From NCBI GenBank assembly GCA_963827515.1, contig CAWHBF010000023.1, positions 62,001-126,000 on the forward strand: a stretch of 64,000 bases of DNA, given 5' to 3'. Positions 43,268 to 52,934 of the stretch are shown in pieces. Position 1 is the stretch's first letter. Every line of letters begins with the position of its first letter. The notes beneath the pieces are model-generated. The model was not told where the DNA came from. It worked only from the letters and a program-made list of their open reading frames with translations, and searched no databases. The DNA comes from JABFSA01 sp963827515 (GTDB taxonomy: Bacteria; Acidobacteriota; Vicinamibacteria; Vicinamibacterales; UBA2999). The position numbers and the translations under genes are program-made.

Positions 43268-44297
43268 ATGCCGTTCGACAGACGTGAGTTTCTCGGTGGA
43301 CTCGCTGCAGTCGGTGCTGCCGTCATCACCCCCCATATTTGGGTGTCCGCACAAGACCGAAATAGGTCGGCCGCGCCACCGTTTCGGATCGACACGCACA
43401 CGCACTTCTCCATCCCCAAGTTGTACGACCTGGCCGCCGCCCGTGGCGTGAATCAGGCGACGCTGAAAGACTGGACGCCGCAGAAAATGCTGCAGCAGAT
43501 GGAAGAGGGCTCGGTGGCCACCTCCATCATCTCGATCAGCGATCCCGGCGTGCATTTCGGCGACAACGCGGCGGCGCGTGCGCTCGCACGTGAGTGCAAC
43601 GAGTACGCAGCGAAGGTCGTCAGAGACCACCCCGGTCGTTTCGGGTTTTTCGCGGTCCTGCCGCTGCCGGATGTCGACGGCGCTCTTCGGGAAGCCGAAT
43701 ACGCCCTGGACACACTCAAAGCCGACGGCATCGGCGTCCTCTCGAGCTACGAGGGAAAGTACCCTCGGAAACGCGGCATTCGCGCCCTTGATGGACGAGC
43801 TCAACCGGCGCAGGTCGGTGGTCTACTGCCACCCATTCTGCGCCGCGTGCGGCGTGCAGACTACATTGACGGACGCTCAGAACCGAGGCGTGGAGTTCGT
43901 CTTCGACACCACGCGCACGATTCTCAGCCTGCTTCAAACCGCCACGGTCGAGCGCTGCCCCGACATCAGCTTCATCTGGTCCCACGGCGGCGGAACGGTA
44001 CCGTTCATCACGAGCCGGCTCGCCGGCGCGGCGCAGAAGTTGCCAAAGGGACTGATGTACGAGCTGCAGAAGTTCTATTACGACACGGCACAGGCGTTCA
44101 ATCCGTACACGCTGCCATCGTTCAAGAAGATGGTGCCGGTCTCGCAGATCCTGTTCGGCACCGACTACCCTCTCGGCGGCGGCTCAGCCGCGATCGTCAC
44201 CAAGGGGCTCGTCGACAACGGCGGATTCACGGCGAACGAGCTGCGCGCCATCGACCGTGACAACGCGTTGCGCCTGTTGCCGCGGCTGCGGGCATAG
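43268..44297 (+). CDS. Tat-type exported amidohydrolase (ACMSD-like), frameshifted
   Basis: ATG at 43268, AAGGAG seven bases upstream. The N-terminus DRREFLGGLAAVGAAVI is a Tat-type signal. The catalytic domain opens with the metal motif IDTHTHFSIPKL. Near 43762 one extra C in TACCCTC moves the frame; without it the text reads YLGNAAFAPLMDELNRR, then VVYCHPFC, FIWSHGGGTVPFI and LFGTDYPLGG, ending LLPRLRA at 44297. The His and Asp positions match the amidohydrolase_2 (ACMSD-like) group of Zn-dependent decarboxylases and hydrolases that act on aromatic or semialdehyde acids. Substrate unknown. About 340 aa, the usual length. Confidence 0.82.
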
Positions 44298-44298
44298 A

Positions 44299-44410
44299 AC
44301 CACGAAGGACACGGCGAACCACGAAGGCCACGAACATCTTCGAGATCAAAACGCGGACGACTCGTAGCGTGCGCTCTTCGACGACTCTTCGTGATCTCCT
44401 TCGTGGTTGA
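44299..44410. repeat. CACGAAG / CTTCGTG inverted repeat
   Basis: Left arm ACCACGAAGGACACGGCG then ACCACGAAGGCCACGAA; right arm CTCTTCGTGATCTCC and TTCGTGGTT. Same family as 10363-10472. Placed between two convergent genes, directly after the amidohydrolase stop. Confidence 0.7.
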
Positions 44411-44424
44411 TGGACGACCCGTCG

Positions 44425-45823
44425 CTACTGCCGCTGATACCAGATCACACGGTCGCCGGCGTCGCCAATTCCGGGGAGCGACATATACGTCGCGTCGGTG
44501 AAACCGACGCCTGCAAGCGGACTGTTCGGCAGCTCGAAGATCCGGTTGTTGGTCAGGAGGAATCCCCCTGGCCGCAACATCCTCGCGATGTTCATCGCCG
44601 CCATCGACTGCTCGAACACGTCGTAGTAGAGCAGGATGTTCGTCGCGATGACGAGATCGAACTGCAGGTCGATCCGCTCGGTCACGATGTTCAGATCGAC
44701 CGGTGTCACCGAGAGGACGACCGGCGGACGGACGAGCATGGTTCGAACCTCCACGCGACCTGCCCCCTGAGGCGGCGCCACCGGCTTCGTGTCCGAGCCA
44801 ACCCAGTTCCCAAGCCGCCGCCAGTACCTCGAGCAGCTCTGCCGTCCAGGCGCGATCGGTATCTCGCGGGAGCACCAGTGAGTACGGAATGCCGGCCCGC
44901 GCGCGCTCGCGAGCGAGCTCGAGGTGCCGGAGGACGCGCGGGCTGAGATCGAACGCCGCAATCTCCACGCGTCCGTCCCCTGCGAGATCCAGTCGCAGCA
45001 GGGAATCCATGAGGGCAAAGGGTTGAATGGTTTGCTCGGGATAGAAGTCGTACCCTCCCAGCTTGTCGGTGAAGTCCAGCCCTGGCCCGATGATGGCGAC
45101 GCGCTGCACCGATCCGGACGCGAGGACGCTTCCGGCCTTCATCGCATCAAGCGCGCGCTCGATCCCGAGGTCGATGAAAATCGAGGTGTCGGCCGACAGT
45201 CCACGATTGCGAAACACCGTCAACTTGTCCGTGAGGTCAGCTGAGGGATCCAGGATCGTCGAGGACAGGACCGAGCCGCCGACGACCTGCGTGCGTTCGT
45301 CGAGGTATCGCCGCAACTGCATCCGGCCTGCCTCGGTGTTCACATCGATGCCCTTCCGCTCGATGAGACGTCTTGCGAATTGCAGTCGCTCGTTGTTGCC
45401 AGGCGCCACAACCGCCGCCGCGAAATCGTCGACACGTGGTCGAAGCGCTCGAAGGCCCTCTGCGGGGCTCGTGGCGAGAGCGGCGAGGTCGCGGTCCGAA
45501 GCGCGCGGCGCGCGGGTGAACGCCGTTCCAAAGAGCAGGAGGTGGATGATCGAGTCGTCATCCCCGGCTTCGACGCGCGCGCGGATTGCGGCATTGCGCC
45601 GCGACACCCACGCTGGCCAGAGCGCTTCGATCTCCGACGCACTGCGTCCGCTCAGATCCGGTGGAACAAGATTGGCGCGAAGGGCGTCGAGGATCGGCTT
45701 GACGTCAGAGTACGTGACGTTCGTCGTGGCCGACTGGCCTCGCGGCACAACGGGCGTCGTGACCAGGAGTAAACCGAGCAGGACGGCCGAGAGGGTCGGC
45801 AGAAAGACCGAAAGAGTGTTCAT
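44425..45823 (-). CDS. Exported or membrane-anchored CheR-like methyltransferase, frameshifted
   Basis: ATG at 45823 (MNTLSVFLPTLSAVL) starts a signal or anchor segment (LSAVLLGLLLVTTPVV). A helical region of about 200 residues follows, then VAIIGPGLDFTDKLGGYDFY, VEIAAFDLSPRVLRHLELAR (Rossmann strands) and, after one indel near 44810, FDLVIATNILLYYDVFEQS and MLRPGGFLLTNN, the CheR-type class I methyltransferase end. A methyltransferase fused to an export signal is odd, because SAM is cytoplasmic; a membrane anchor with a cytoplasmic domain is the other reading. The gene ends at 44425 with VIWYQRQ. Substrate unknown. Confidence 0.75.
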
Positions 45824-45859
45824 GAACAGACGGGACCGGGCAGATGTCCTGCGCGGCCC

Positions 45860-45941
45860 CGGAAGCATGCCGGGTCCGCTTCGCGGAACCCGGCAACGTA
45901 TGTAGGGCGGGTCCGCTGAAGCAGACCCGCCGTGCCCTAGA
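45860..45941. repeat. Paired GC-rich palindromes
   Basis: Two palindromes side by side: GCCGGGTCCGCTTCGCGGAA and CCCGGC (about 45868-45895), then GGCGGGTCCGCTGAAGCAGA and CCCGCC (45908-45933). The second overlaps the 3' edge of the receptor gene at 45937. The same GCGGGTCCGCT core begins the 30-base repeat array within the coding region near 55280. Confidence 0.65.
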
Positions 45942-48918
45942 AGCTCATCCGGAAACCGAACTGCGCGCTGCGATACTGACCAGCGACCGGCTTCCCATAG
46001 TCCGTGAGGCTGCTCTCGACCGTTCCCAATGTGAAATTCTGACGATTGAAGATGTTGAAGGCCTCTGCAATCACATCGATGGCAATCTGGTTGGGCAGCG
46101 CGATCCGCTGCTGTAGCCGGAGGTCAGTTCGATTCTGCTGCGGCTGCATGAAGACGTTCTTCGGAACGACTGTGCCGGCTGCGCCCTGTGGCGTTGTCGC
46201 CACTCGATAACGACCCTCCCCGCCGGCCCCAAGGCCGCGTCCGTCGCCGCCGTAGTTGCTCGCGGCTCGGTTACCGGCGCCCCAGTAGTGCAGACCGCTC
46301 ACCTGGAACCCCTTTCCCACCTGCCAGATGCCATTGAACACGGCGCGATGCCGCTGATCGCTCAGCGCATAGGTCCATCCTCCGGGGCCTCCAATGTCTT
46401 CGACCACCGGGAACGGCACCTCGATGGGCGTCGTTCCAGGAACGCCCATCAGCGGCTGACCCTCGGCGCTCCACAGCCCAGCAAGGGAGTAGGTGGCTCC
46501 GGCCTGCCAGTTGTTGCTCAGGCGCTTGGTGAACGCCGTCTGCAGCGCATGATAGGCGGAGGTGCCGGTGAACGGCGTGATCGCCACGATGCCGAAGTCC
46601 GGATACGGAAGCAGCGACCGATTCATGTACGGATTGTTGACGCCGATGCCACTCGCCTCCGTGAAGCTCAGGTTCACGTTGTCCTGAATGAACTTCTCGT
46701 CGCGGCCGCGGCTGTACACATAATCCGCCTCGACCGACATCGTGGACCCGAACTGCCGCTGCATCCCGATCGTGCCCTGCCACGTGTGCGGCACATGGGC
46801 GTACTCAGCAGGCGGCGCCATCTCGCCAGCGCCACGCAGCACGCACGGCGCCGCGCCGGCGAAGCCCCTGGCGCGCCAGGCGGCGAAGTTCGCCGCCTGC
46901 TCCGGCGCCGAGCAGAACCGCGTCAGCGCCTGGTCGAACGTGGGCGCCGGCCCGTTGAAGGGGTTCAACGCAAAATCGGGCCGTCCGTCGTTGGCCACCT
47001 CGAGAATGGCGACCGTCGCCGGCTCCAGCGCGTAGAGCACGACCGGTGTGATCACCTCGGCGTAGTACTTCCCTGCGCCGCCACGCACAACGGTTCTGTC
47101 GTTGAGCTGGTAAGCGAACCCGAGTCTCGGCTGGATGTTATCGGCATCCTGCGGGCGACCCGCTTCCATGAACGGCTTGAACTCGCCGTTCTGGGCAAAG
47201 GACCCCACCGTCAGGTCGTACCGTACGCCAAGGTTCAGCGTCATCTTGTTCGTCATCTTCCAGTCGTCCTGCACGTAGCCAGAGTAGTACGGCAGGTCCA
47301 CGTCGTCGCGGCGGCCCTTGTGCACACCGAGCCGATAGGTGCGCACGAGCGGCGAGATGGCCGACAGATTCCACATGTCAACGTTGAACGCATCCGGGAA
47401 GATCTCCTCGATGCTTGGTCTCAGCGTCGAGATCGCGCCATTGCGGGCATCGATGTTGCCCATGCAGTTGGTGCAGTTCGCGCTCATCTCATGGTGGAGC
47501 AGGAACTCGGCGCCGGCCTTCAGGTCGTGCCGGCCGCGCGCGTCGTAGGAGAAGGTGAAGGCATCCTGCACGCTGTAGAGATCCTGGCTCCGGTGCCGCG
47601 GATAGCCATTGTTTCCGGTGATGTTGAAGCCGGTGAACTGGATCCGAGGGGAACCGATGGTCGTCGGACCGTACGGGCCGTTCGTGGCAGCCCAGTGATT
47701 CGTCCAGTGGGTCAGGTTCGCGTTCGTGAAGATGTAGCCGGCCCACGCGACACGAACCTCGTTCAGCGACGCGTTGGAGAGCACCTGCGTCAACTGCAGC
47801 TGCATGGTGTTCTGAGTTTCCTTCGTCAATTGGGTGCTGGCGGGATGGTTGTTGCTGCTGGGAGGTCCGAAGGGTTCGAACGTCTTCGTCAGGTTTCCCT
47901 TGAGCATCAGCCGCGTCTGGGGCGACAGCTGATAGTCCAACCGTGCGCCGCCGAGCTTCTTCGTCACTTCCCCGCTCAGTTCGATATTGAACGTCGGATA
48001 GGGTGTATTCCAGATGCTCGAGCGGGGTTCGCGCTCGTACTCATAGAAGCCGAAGTAGTGGAGCTTGTCCCGCATGATCGGCCCGCCTATCGACCCGGCG
48101 TACTGCTGATTCGACAGCGGTACTTTCCGCAGCAACACCGGGTCTTCCGCATTGAAGCGATCGTCACGGAAGTTGGCGCGGAACGAGCCCGAAAGCCGGT
48201 TCGTTCCGGATTTCGTGACCACGTTCACCTGCACGCCCTGCGAGCGGCCCTGTGTGGCGTCGAACCGATTCGAGATGAACTGGAACTCGGCAATCATCTC
48301 CTGGCTGAAGGGCGGCTGGCTGCCGCCGCCGAGGCTGTTGGTCACCTGCATGCCGTCGAGGTTCGTCTGATACTCCCGCACCTCGCCGCCGTTGCGGTCT
48401 GGAAGCGGCGCGACCGCGTTCGTGGACGAGGTCCGGCTGCCCGGTGCAAGAAGCGCGAGGGCCATCCAGTTGCGGCCGTTCACCGGAAGCTCCTGAACCT
48501 GCTGCGGATCCACGTTGCCGCCAAGGTTGGAGGTGGAGACGTTGAGGAGCGGCGCTTCAGCGGTGACCGTCACGGTCTCCTGCACCGTCGAAGGCGACAT
48601 CTGAAGGTTGACGGCCGCAGTCTGTCCGACCAGCAACTGCAAGCCTGTCCGCGCCTGCGTGGAGAAACCCTGCAGCGCCGCGGAGACTGTATATATGCCA
48701 ACGCGAACCGGGATTCGATAGGCACCGTTTGCATCCGTTACCGCTTCGAAACGGTTGCCCGTCGCTTCGAGCACCGCCGTCACCGTGACGCCGGGCAGCA
48801 CGCCGCCCGTCGAGTCGCTGACGATCCCCGTGAGCGCAGCCTCCTGCGCGTACGCGGCGATCGGCAGCACGAGAATCGCACTGGCGAGAAGCAGCCGTCT
48901 GACAAGCCCTTTAATCAT
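45937..48918 (-). CDS. TonB-dependent receptor (Oar-like), intact
   Basis: 993 aa from ATG 48918 (MIKGLVRRLLLASAI) with GGAGG six bases upstream. Signal peptide to AYAQ; carboxypeptidase-regulatory domain (LTGIVSDSTGGVLPGVTVTA to GLQLLVGQTAAVNLQM); plug (ETVTVTAEAPLLNVSTS, ELPVNGRNWMALALLAPG, VVTKSGTNRLSGSFRANFRD); barrel ending QFGFRMSF with terminal Phe. It has the NCTNCMGNID loop with a Cys pair. It differs from the 33857 group and is nearer the 13220 type. Its own promoter is visible upstream. Substrate unknown. Confidence 0.93.
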   Translation of the reverse strand: MIKGLVRRLLLASAILVLPIAAYAQEAALTGIVSDSTGGVLPGVTVTAVLEATGNRFEAVTDANGAYRIPVRVGIYTVSAALQGFSTQARTGLQLLVGQTAAVNLQMSPSTVQETVTVTAEAPLLNVSTSNLGGNVDPQQVQELPVNGRNWMALALLAPGSRTSSTNAVAPLPDRNGGEVREYQTNLDGMQVTNSLGGGSQPPFSQEMIAEFQFISNRFDATQGRSQGVQVNVVTKSGTNRLSGSFRANFRDDRFNAEDPVLLRKVPLSNQQYAGSIGGPIMRDKLHYFGFYEYEREPRSSIWNTPYPTFNIELSGEVTKKLGGARLDYQLSPQTRLMLKGNLTKTFEPFGPPSSNNHPASTQLTKETQNTMQLQLTQVLSNASLNEVRVAWAGYIFTNANLTHWTNHWAATNGPYGPTTIGSPRIQFTGFNITGNNGYPRHRSQDLYSVQDAFTFSYDARGRHDLKAGAEFLLHHEMSANCTNCMGNIDARNGAISTLRPSIEEIFPDAFNVDMWNLSAISPLVRTYRLGVHKGRRDDVDLPYYSGYVQDDWKMTNKMTLNLGVRYDLTVGSFAQNGEFKPFMEAGRPQDADNIQPRLGFAYQLNDRTVVRGGAGKYYAEVITPVVLYALEPATVAILEVANDGRPDFALNPFNGPAPTFDQALTRFCSAPEQAANFAAWRARGFAGAAPCVLRGAGEMAPPAEYAHVPHTWQGTIGMQRQFGSTMSVEADYVYSRGRDEKFIQDNVNLSFTEASGIGVNNPYMNRSLLPYPDFGIVAITPFTGTSAYHALQTAFTKRLSNNWQAGATYSLAGLWSAEGQPLMGVPGTTPIEVPFPVVEDIGGPGGWTYALSDQRHRAVFNGIWQVGKGFQVSGLHYWGAGNRAASNYGGDGRGLGAGGEGRYRVATTPQGAAGTVVPKNVFMQPQQNRTDLRLQQRIALPNQIAIDVIAEAFNIFNRQNFTLGTVESSLTDYGKPVAGQYRSAQFGFRMSF

Positions 48919-48986
48919 GAACATCCTCCACAACACGCGATCCCAGCGGCTCGAGTTCCGCTGCCGATCCTCGCAGTCGCTGCAGG

Positions 48987-49015
48987 AAAGTAGGCGATTT
49001 GCCCTGGTTAGTCAA
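48987..49015 (-). promoter_or_regulatory. Promoter of TonB receptor at 45937-48918
   Basis: Minus strand TTGACT (49010-49015), 17-base spacer, TACTTT (48987-48992), 69 bases before the ATG. The -35 lies 13 bases downstream of the end of the dehydrogenase gene. Confidence 0.55.
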
Positions 49016-49027
49016 CTGAAGGGTTCG

Positions 49028-49936
49028 TCACCGGCGCACCCGGCGACGAGTAGAGGCGGTCTCACGACGATGGTTGGCCATCGATTCCAGGACCGCGCAG
49101 ACGGCCGCGGTATCCTCGTCCCCGCGGCCCATTGCGGCCGCTGCCGCGTACAAGGACGTCGTCGCGGAAAAGAGCGGCGTCGGGCAGCTCAGCTCGCGGG
49201 CAAAGTCGGCGATGACCGACATGTCCTTGGCCCAGAGCGACAACCTGTTCATGGGCTTCGAGTAGTCGCCCTTGACCATCAGCGGGCCACGCACTTGGAG
49301 CATTCGGGACCCACCAGCTCCGTCGGCCACTATCTCCAACGTCTTCGCCGGATCCAGACCCGCCTTCATCGCGAGCACCAGGGCTTCCGCCGCAGCCACG
49401 TTGTGAATACCCACGAGCAGGTTGGCGACGAACTTCATCTTCGATCCGGCGCCAAATGGACCGACATGATGATGCGCCCGCGCAAACGCCTCCAGAACCT
49501 GCGTGATCGCGCGATACGCCTTTCGGGGCCCGCTCGCGTACACGACCAGGTCACCCATCCGCGCTTGCGCTCCCGTGCCGCTCAGCGGGCAGTCGAGCAG
49601 AACCGCTCCGGCCGATGCGAGACGCCGGCGCGCCTCGATCTTCACCGGAATAGGAAGCGTGCTCGTCTCGATCACGATCCGTCGGTCGATCTCGCGGTCG
49701 GCGAGCTCGGCCGCGACGGTCAGGAGGGCCGCCGAGGACGGCAACGAGCAGATCACGATCTCAGCCGCGCGCCCAACATCGGAGGCACTGCGTGCGACAC
49801 GGCCACCATCGCGAACGTGCTCGCGCCGACGTGCAGCCACGACGTCGTAGCCAACCACCTCGTACCCAGCGCGCACCAGGCTCGCAGAGATCGCCGAACC
49901 CATGATGCCGAGACCGATGAGGCCGATTCGCGTCAT
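49028..49936 (-). CDS. NAD(P)-dependent beta-hydroxyacid dehydrogenase
   Basis: 302 aa from ATG 49936 (MTRIGLIGLGIMGSA), the usual N-terminus of the 3-hydroxyisobutyrate dehydrogenase family. Rossmann glycine motif GLGIMGSAIS, substrate-binding DCPLSGTGAQARMGDLVV, catalytic Lys in GSKMKFVANLLVG, and the C-terminal all-helical domain (AAAEALVLAMKAGLDPAKTL). Family reaction: NAD(P)+-linked oxidation of a short beta-hydroxy acid. Cytoplasmic, normal length. No ribosome site is seen: heptamer repeat DNA runs right up to the start codon, so longer frames to 50134 are just repeat read as protein. Substrate not clear from sequence. Confidence 0.9.
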   Translation of the reverse strand: MTRIGLIGLGIMGSAISASLVRAGYEVVGYDVVAARRREHVRDGGRVARSASDVGRAAEIVICSLPSSAALLTVAAELADREIDRRIVIETSTLPIPVKIEARRRLASAGAVLLDCPLSGTGAQARMGDLVVYASGPRKAYRAITQVLEAFARAHHHVGPFGAGSKMKFVANLLVGIHNVAAAEALVLAMKAGLDPAKTLEIVADGAGGSRMLQVRGPLMVKGDYSKPMNRLSLWAKDMSVIADFARELSCPTPLFSATTSLYAAAAAMGRGDEDTAAVCAVLESMANHRRETASTRRRVRR

Positions 49937-50010
49937 GGTCTCTGGTCGCTGGGCTTTCGGTCTCTGGGCTTTGGTCTCTGGGCCCTCGGCTTTGGGGAGC
50001 TCGAGCTCTA
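49937..50010. repeat. Heptamer repeat block upstream of the dehydrogenase
   Basis: 7-base units of the GGTCTCT, GGTCGCT, GGGCTTT and GGGCCCT type, one unit of eight bases, ending in GGAGCTCGAGCTC. The block sits directly before the start codon at 49936. Confidence 0.7.
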
Positions 50011-50497
50011 GGCATTGTGCTCGGCCTTGGGTTGCCATCCTCTCTGCCGCCGCGTGGCGCGCTCCGCGTTCATCAGCACGTCCAGACTGCGCGTGAGCGA
50101 CTCCAACTGGGGCACACTCGAACGCCATCGCCATCTACTGCTGAAGTACGCTGACTTGCCTCGGTAGACAAGTGGCCGAGCTCCGATGCGAGGGTCACGA
50201 GCGTCGCGGACCTCCGCGGCCGAAGCGCGAGAGCTCATTGAAGAAATGCGCGTCGCACCATCGACGAGTTCACGTCATTTTCTTCAACTAGGTTGCTTGA
50301 AACGGATATCGCTGCACGCCGCAGCTGAGCGCGTAGTCCGAACCATTCATCACGAGCGGAAGCTTCTCGTTTCCTGATAGATAGCCACTATGAGCTGACG
50401 GGCTTCTTGAAACACCCGAAGCCGCCGATGATCTCGAGCCATGCTGCGCCTCCACGCCACAACGGCCAAGGAGCGGGCCCATTCCGTCGCAGGTCTA
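50011..50497. other. Gap with no supportable gene
   Basis: Neither strand shows a conserved protein. A minus-strand frame from 50238 to 50008 ends VPQLESLTRSLDVLMNAERA; it could be a small protein but has no visible start signal or known family. No tRNA-like fold or terminator was seen. Confidence 0.4.
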
Positions 50498-50530
50498 AAG
50501 CCCAGAGACCTAGAGACCAGAGACTAGCTG
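50498..50530. repeat. Heptamer repeat overlapping the ABC gene 3' end
   Basis: Units AAGCCCAGAGACCTAGAGAC then CAGAGACTAGC, the reverse complement form of the TCTCTGG/TCTCTAG heptamers. The ABC ATPase stop codon (TAG on the minus strand, 50510-50512) and its last few codons (LVSGL) lie inside the repeat. Confidence 0.65.
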
Positions 50531-51346
50531 GAATCCCCCGGGCCTCGCGTAGTAGTAGCCGTCCTCTTCGTCAATCGCGACTGGCGCGTCGAAGAGGCCG
50601 CCGAGCCGTTCCGCGGTCAGCACCGAGCGCTTGGGTCCGTCCGCGACGATGCGGCCGTCGCGCAACAGGAGCACGCGCCCAATCTCCGGAACGATCTCTT
50701 CGATGTGGTGCGTGATCAGAATGAGCGTCGTGCCTTCGCGCGCGATCTGCCGCACCCGCTCCATGAATGCGTGCCGGGCGATCAGATCCAGCCCTGTCGT
50801 CGGTTCATCCAGCACGAGCGCACGTGGAGCCGAGACCAGTGCGCGGGCGAGCAGCACGCGCCGGGCTTCTCCGCTCGACAGCTCGTCTATCCACCTTCGC
50901 GCCAGATGAGACACTCCCATCCGCGCCAACGCATCCGCCGCGCGACGACGCATATCGTCGGTGACAACGCCGTATCGAAGGATGCCTTGGGTTGCAAAAA
51001 ACCCGGACAGGACAGCGTTCTCCGCCCGCACGCGTCCTTCGTTGTTGCCGAAGACGAACCGATGATGAAGATCGGACGAGACGAGGCCGAGTTGAGACCT
51101 CAGGTCGAAGACATCCCAGTTGTCGCTGCCGAATACCCTGACGGGGGACGGGGCATCTCGATCGTCTGGTGCGAGCGGGCGGTCCTCGTGCGTGAGAAGT
51201 CGAACGAACGACGACTTCCCAGCGCCGTTGGGACCAAGAATCGCGGTGTGCTCGCCCACGTGAATCGTGAGCGTCAGGCCGTCGAGAACGGGACGGTCTT
51301 CCCTGATAACCGTCGCGTTGGTGACTTCGAGAACAGGATCAGGCAT
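50510..51346 (-). CDS. ABC transporter ATP-binding protein
   Basis: 278 aa. Walker A GPNGAGKS at 38-45, signature LSSGEARR at 156-163, Walker B RALVLDEPTTGLD near 175-187, and switch His in LILITHHIEEI. One nucleotide-binding domain, no membrane part. The loop DNWDVFDLRSQLGLVSSDLH and the layout resemble the ModF-like group of ATPases. No permease gene lies next to it, so its partner is elsewhere or it acts as a soluble ATPase. The C-terminal LVSGL is encoded by a heptamer repeat, showing the natural end was altered. ATG 51346 begins MPDPVLEVTNA. Confidence 0.88.
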   Translation of the reverse strand: MPDPVLEVTNATVIREDRPVLDGLTLTIHVGEHTAILGPNGAGKSSFVRLLTHEDRPLAPDDRDAPSPVRVFGSDNWDVFDLRSQLGLVSSDLHHRFVFGNNEGRVRAENAVLSGFFATQGILRYGVVTDDMRRRAADALARMGVSHLARRWIDELSSGEARRVLLARALVSAPRALVLDEPTTGLDLIARHAFMERVRQIAREGTTLILITHHIEEIVPEIGRVLLLRDGRIVADGPKRSVLTAERLGGLFDAPVAIDEEDGYYYARPGGFQLVSGL

Positions 51347-51353
51347 TACTGCA

Positions 51354-51500
51354 AGTGCGAAGTAGAAAGTAGTAAGTGAAAGGTAAGTTCAAAGTGACCA
51401 GTGGGGCGACTGAAACTTACTTTCCAGTTTGCACTTTCCACTTCTGACTTGCCACAGCGTGGCCAACGCGCAGGCTGAAGCCCGCGCTCTACGCAACCAG
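51354..51500. repeat. GAAAGTG-type repeat and GC-rich palindrome
   Basis: 51354-51460 carries AGTAGAAAGTAGTAAGTGAA in one direction and CTTTCCAGTTTGCACTTTCC with ACTTCTGACTTGCCA in the other, a 7-base period inverted repeat. 51462-51497 is a GC-rich palindrome, GCGCAGGCTGAAGCCCGCGC, followed by TCTACGCAACC. No gene fits here. Confidence 0.6.
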
Positions 51501-51521
51501 GCATGCGACGCGCGAAACACC

Positions 51522-52830
51522 CTAGGCTGGGAGGACGTGACCCTTCGTCTCTCGGGCGAACGGTAGCAACACGAGACCGAGGACGAAGATCCCCGCGACG
51601 ACCGCGACCGGCACGCCGAGGCTGCCGTACTCCCTGATTCTGTGAGCCGAGGATGAACACCATGGCCACGCCGACGAACCGGCCGACGGAGCTGATGAAG
51701 CCGATGGCGCTGGCGCGGCAGTCGGTCGAGTACAGCTCTGGCAGCCAGATCGTGTAGACGGCGAAGTTGGCGCCGCCGATACCCATGAAGAACACACTCA
51801 CTATGAACGGAATCAAGCCGTTCTCGAGATAGAAGATTTGGCCGAACCCGAAGGCGGCGCTCACCCCCAGCACCGTCAGGAAGATGGCCATCGTCGGCCG
51901 GCGGCCGATGCGTTCGGTGAAGATCGGCACCAGGATGCAGCCGATGATCGTCCCGATCGCGAGCACGAACGAGCCGTATGACGCGATTCTCGCCGCATCG
52001 GGCGCCGCATTGCCGGCTCGGACCGCAAGCTGCGTCACCGCTGTCGGCACGTAGATGGACCCGGCCCAGAGGAGGATGATCGACACGAGGAAGAGACCCG
52101 ACATGACGATGGTGGACTGTTTGTAGGCGGGCGTGAACAGTGCTCCGAAGGCCTGGGCCATCGTCGGACGCTTGGCCTCACGAGTCGCCGAATTTGTCCT
52201 GCCATTTCTTCGATTCGTGCACCCCGAACCGGATGAACGCGATCATGAGCGCCGGCAGACCGCCGAAGAAGAACATCCATCTCCAGCCGTAATTCGCGCC
52301 GATGAAGTAGTTGGCTACCGCCGCGAAGAAGAATCCGAAATAGTAGCCGGTGTGCATGAGACCGGCGCCCCACTTCCGTTGGTCTGCTCGTTCAGTTCCT
52401 CGGCGATATACGTCGCGCCGACCGGCTGCTCGCCGCCAATCCCGATGCCGCAGAGGAACCGGAGCACGGCCAGTTGCCAGATGTTGGTCACGAAACCGCA
52501 GAGAAAGGTGAACAGCGAATAGGCGAGAATCGTCAGCATCAGCGCACGTACGCGGCCGATGCGGTCCCCGATCGGTCCCCACATCATGGAGGTGCCCCAT
52601 CCGGCGAGGAAGAGCGCAAACAGGAGGCTTCCGTAGTAGCCGATGTTGGCCGGATTGACCTCGATGCCCGACGCGGGCAGCAACTCGGTCAGCGCAGGGA
52701 CGAGCACGAGGGCGTAGATAAACGAATCCATGCCGTCCAGCGCCCAGCCGCCCCAGGCGGCGAGAAACCCACGCTTCTGGTTCGTCGTGAGTTTCGTTCG
52801 TGTTGGCAATACTGCGGTACCGGTCGCCAT
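51522..52830 (-). CDS. MFS transporter (organic or aromatic acid type), frameshifted
   Basis: ATG at 52830 (MATGTAVLPTR), GGAGGG seven bases upstream. The first helix has WGGWALDGMDSFIYALVLVP, the D-containing TM1 of the MHS/AAHS-type MFS group, then the loop WGPIGDRIGRVRALML and GIGIGGEQPVGATYIAEELN. Indels near 52380, 52185 and 51645 shift the frame; stitched together the pieces run through MHTGYYFGFFFAAVANYF, SGLFLVSIILLWAGSIYVP, FTERIGRRPTMAIFL and GGANFAVYTIWLPELYSTD to PFARETKGHVLPA at 51522. About 430 aa and twelve helices, the normal size. Proton-driven import of a small organic acid is likely; substrate not known. Confidence 0.8.
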
Positions 52831-52934
52831 GTAGACAGCCCTCCAGGCTCAAGACAACGGCAAACAGACCCGCGTCGGGCTGGCCGGTCGAAATGCTGAT
52901 AGCCGCGTAATGTTATGGGTGTTCGCGAATACGG

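Noticed and set aside
46288..48993. A 901-codon open frame on the plus strand
   Set aside because: It lies fully opposite the TonB receptor at 45937-48918 and its protein is Arg/His/Val-rich with no domain. High GC keeps the opposite frame open.
50008..50238. Small minus-strand protein of 76 codons
   Set aside because: No ribosome site, no known family, and part of it is read from repeat DNA; kept only as a remark in the gap entry.
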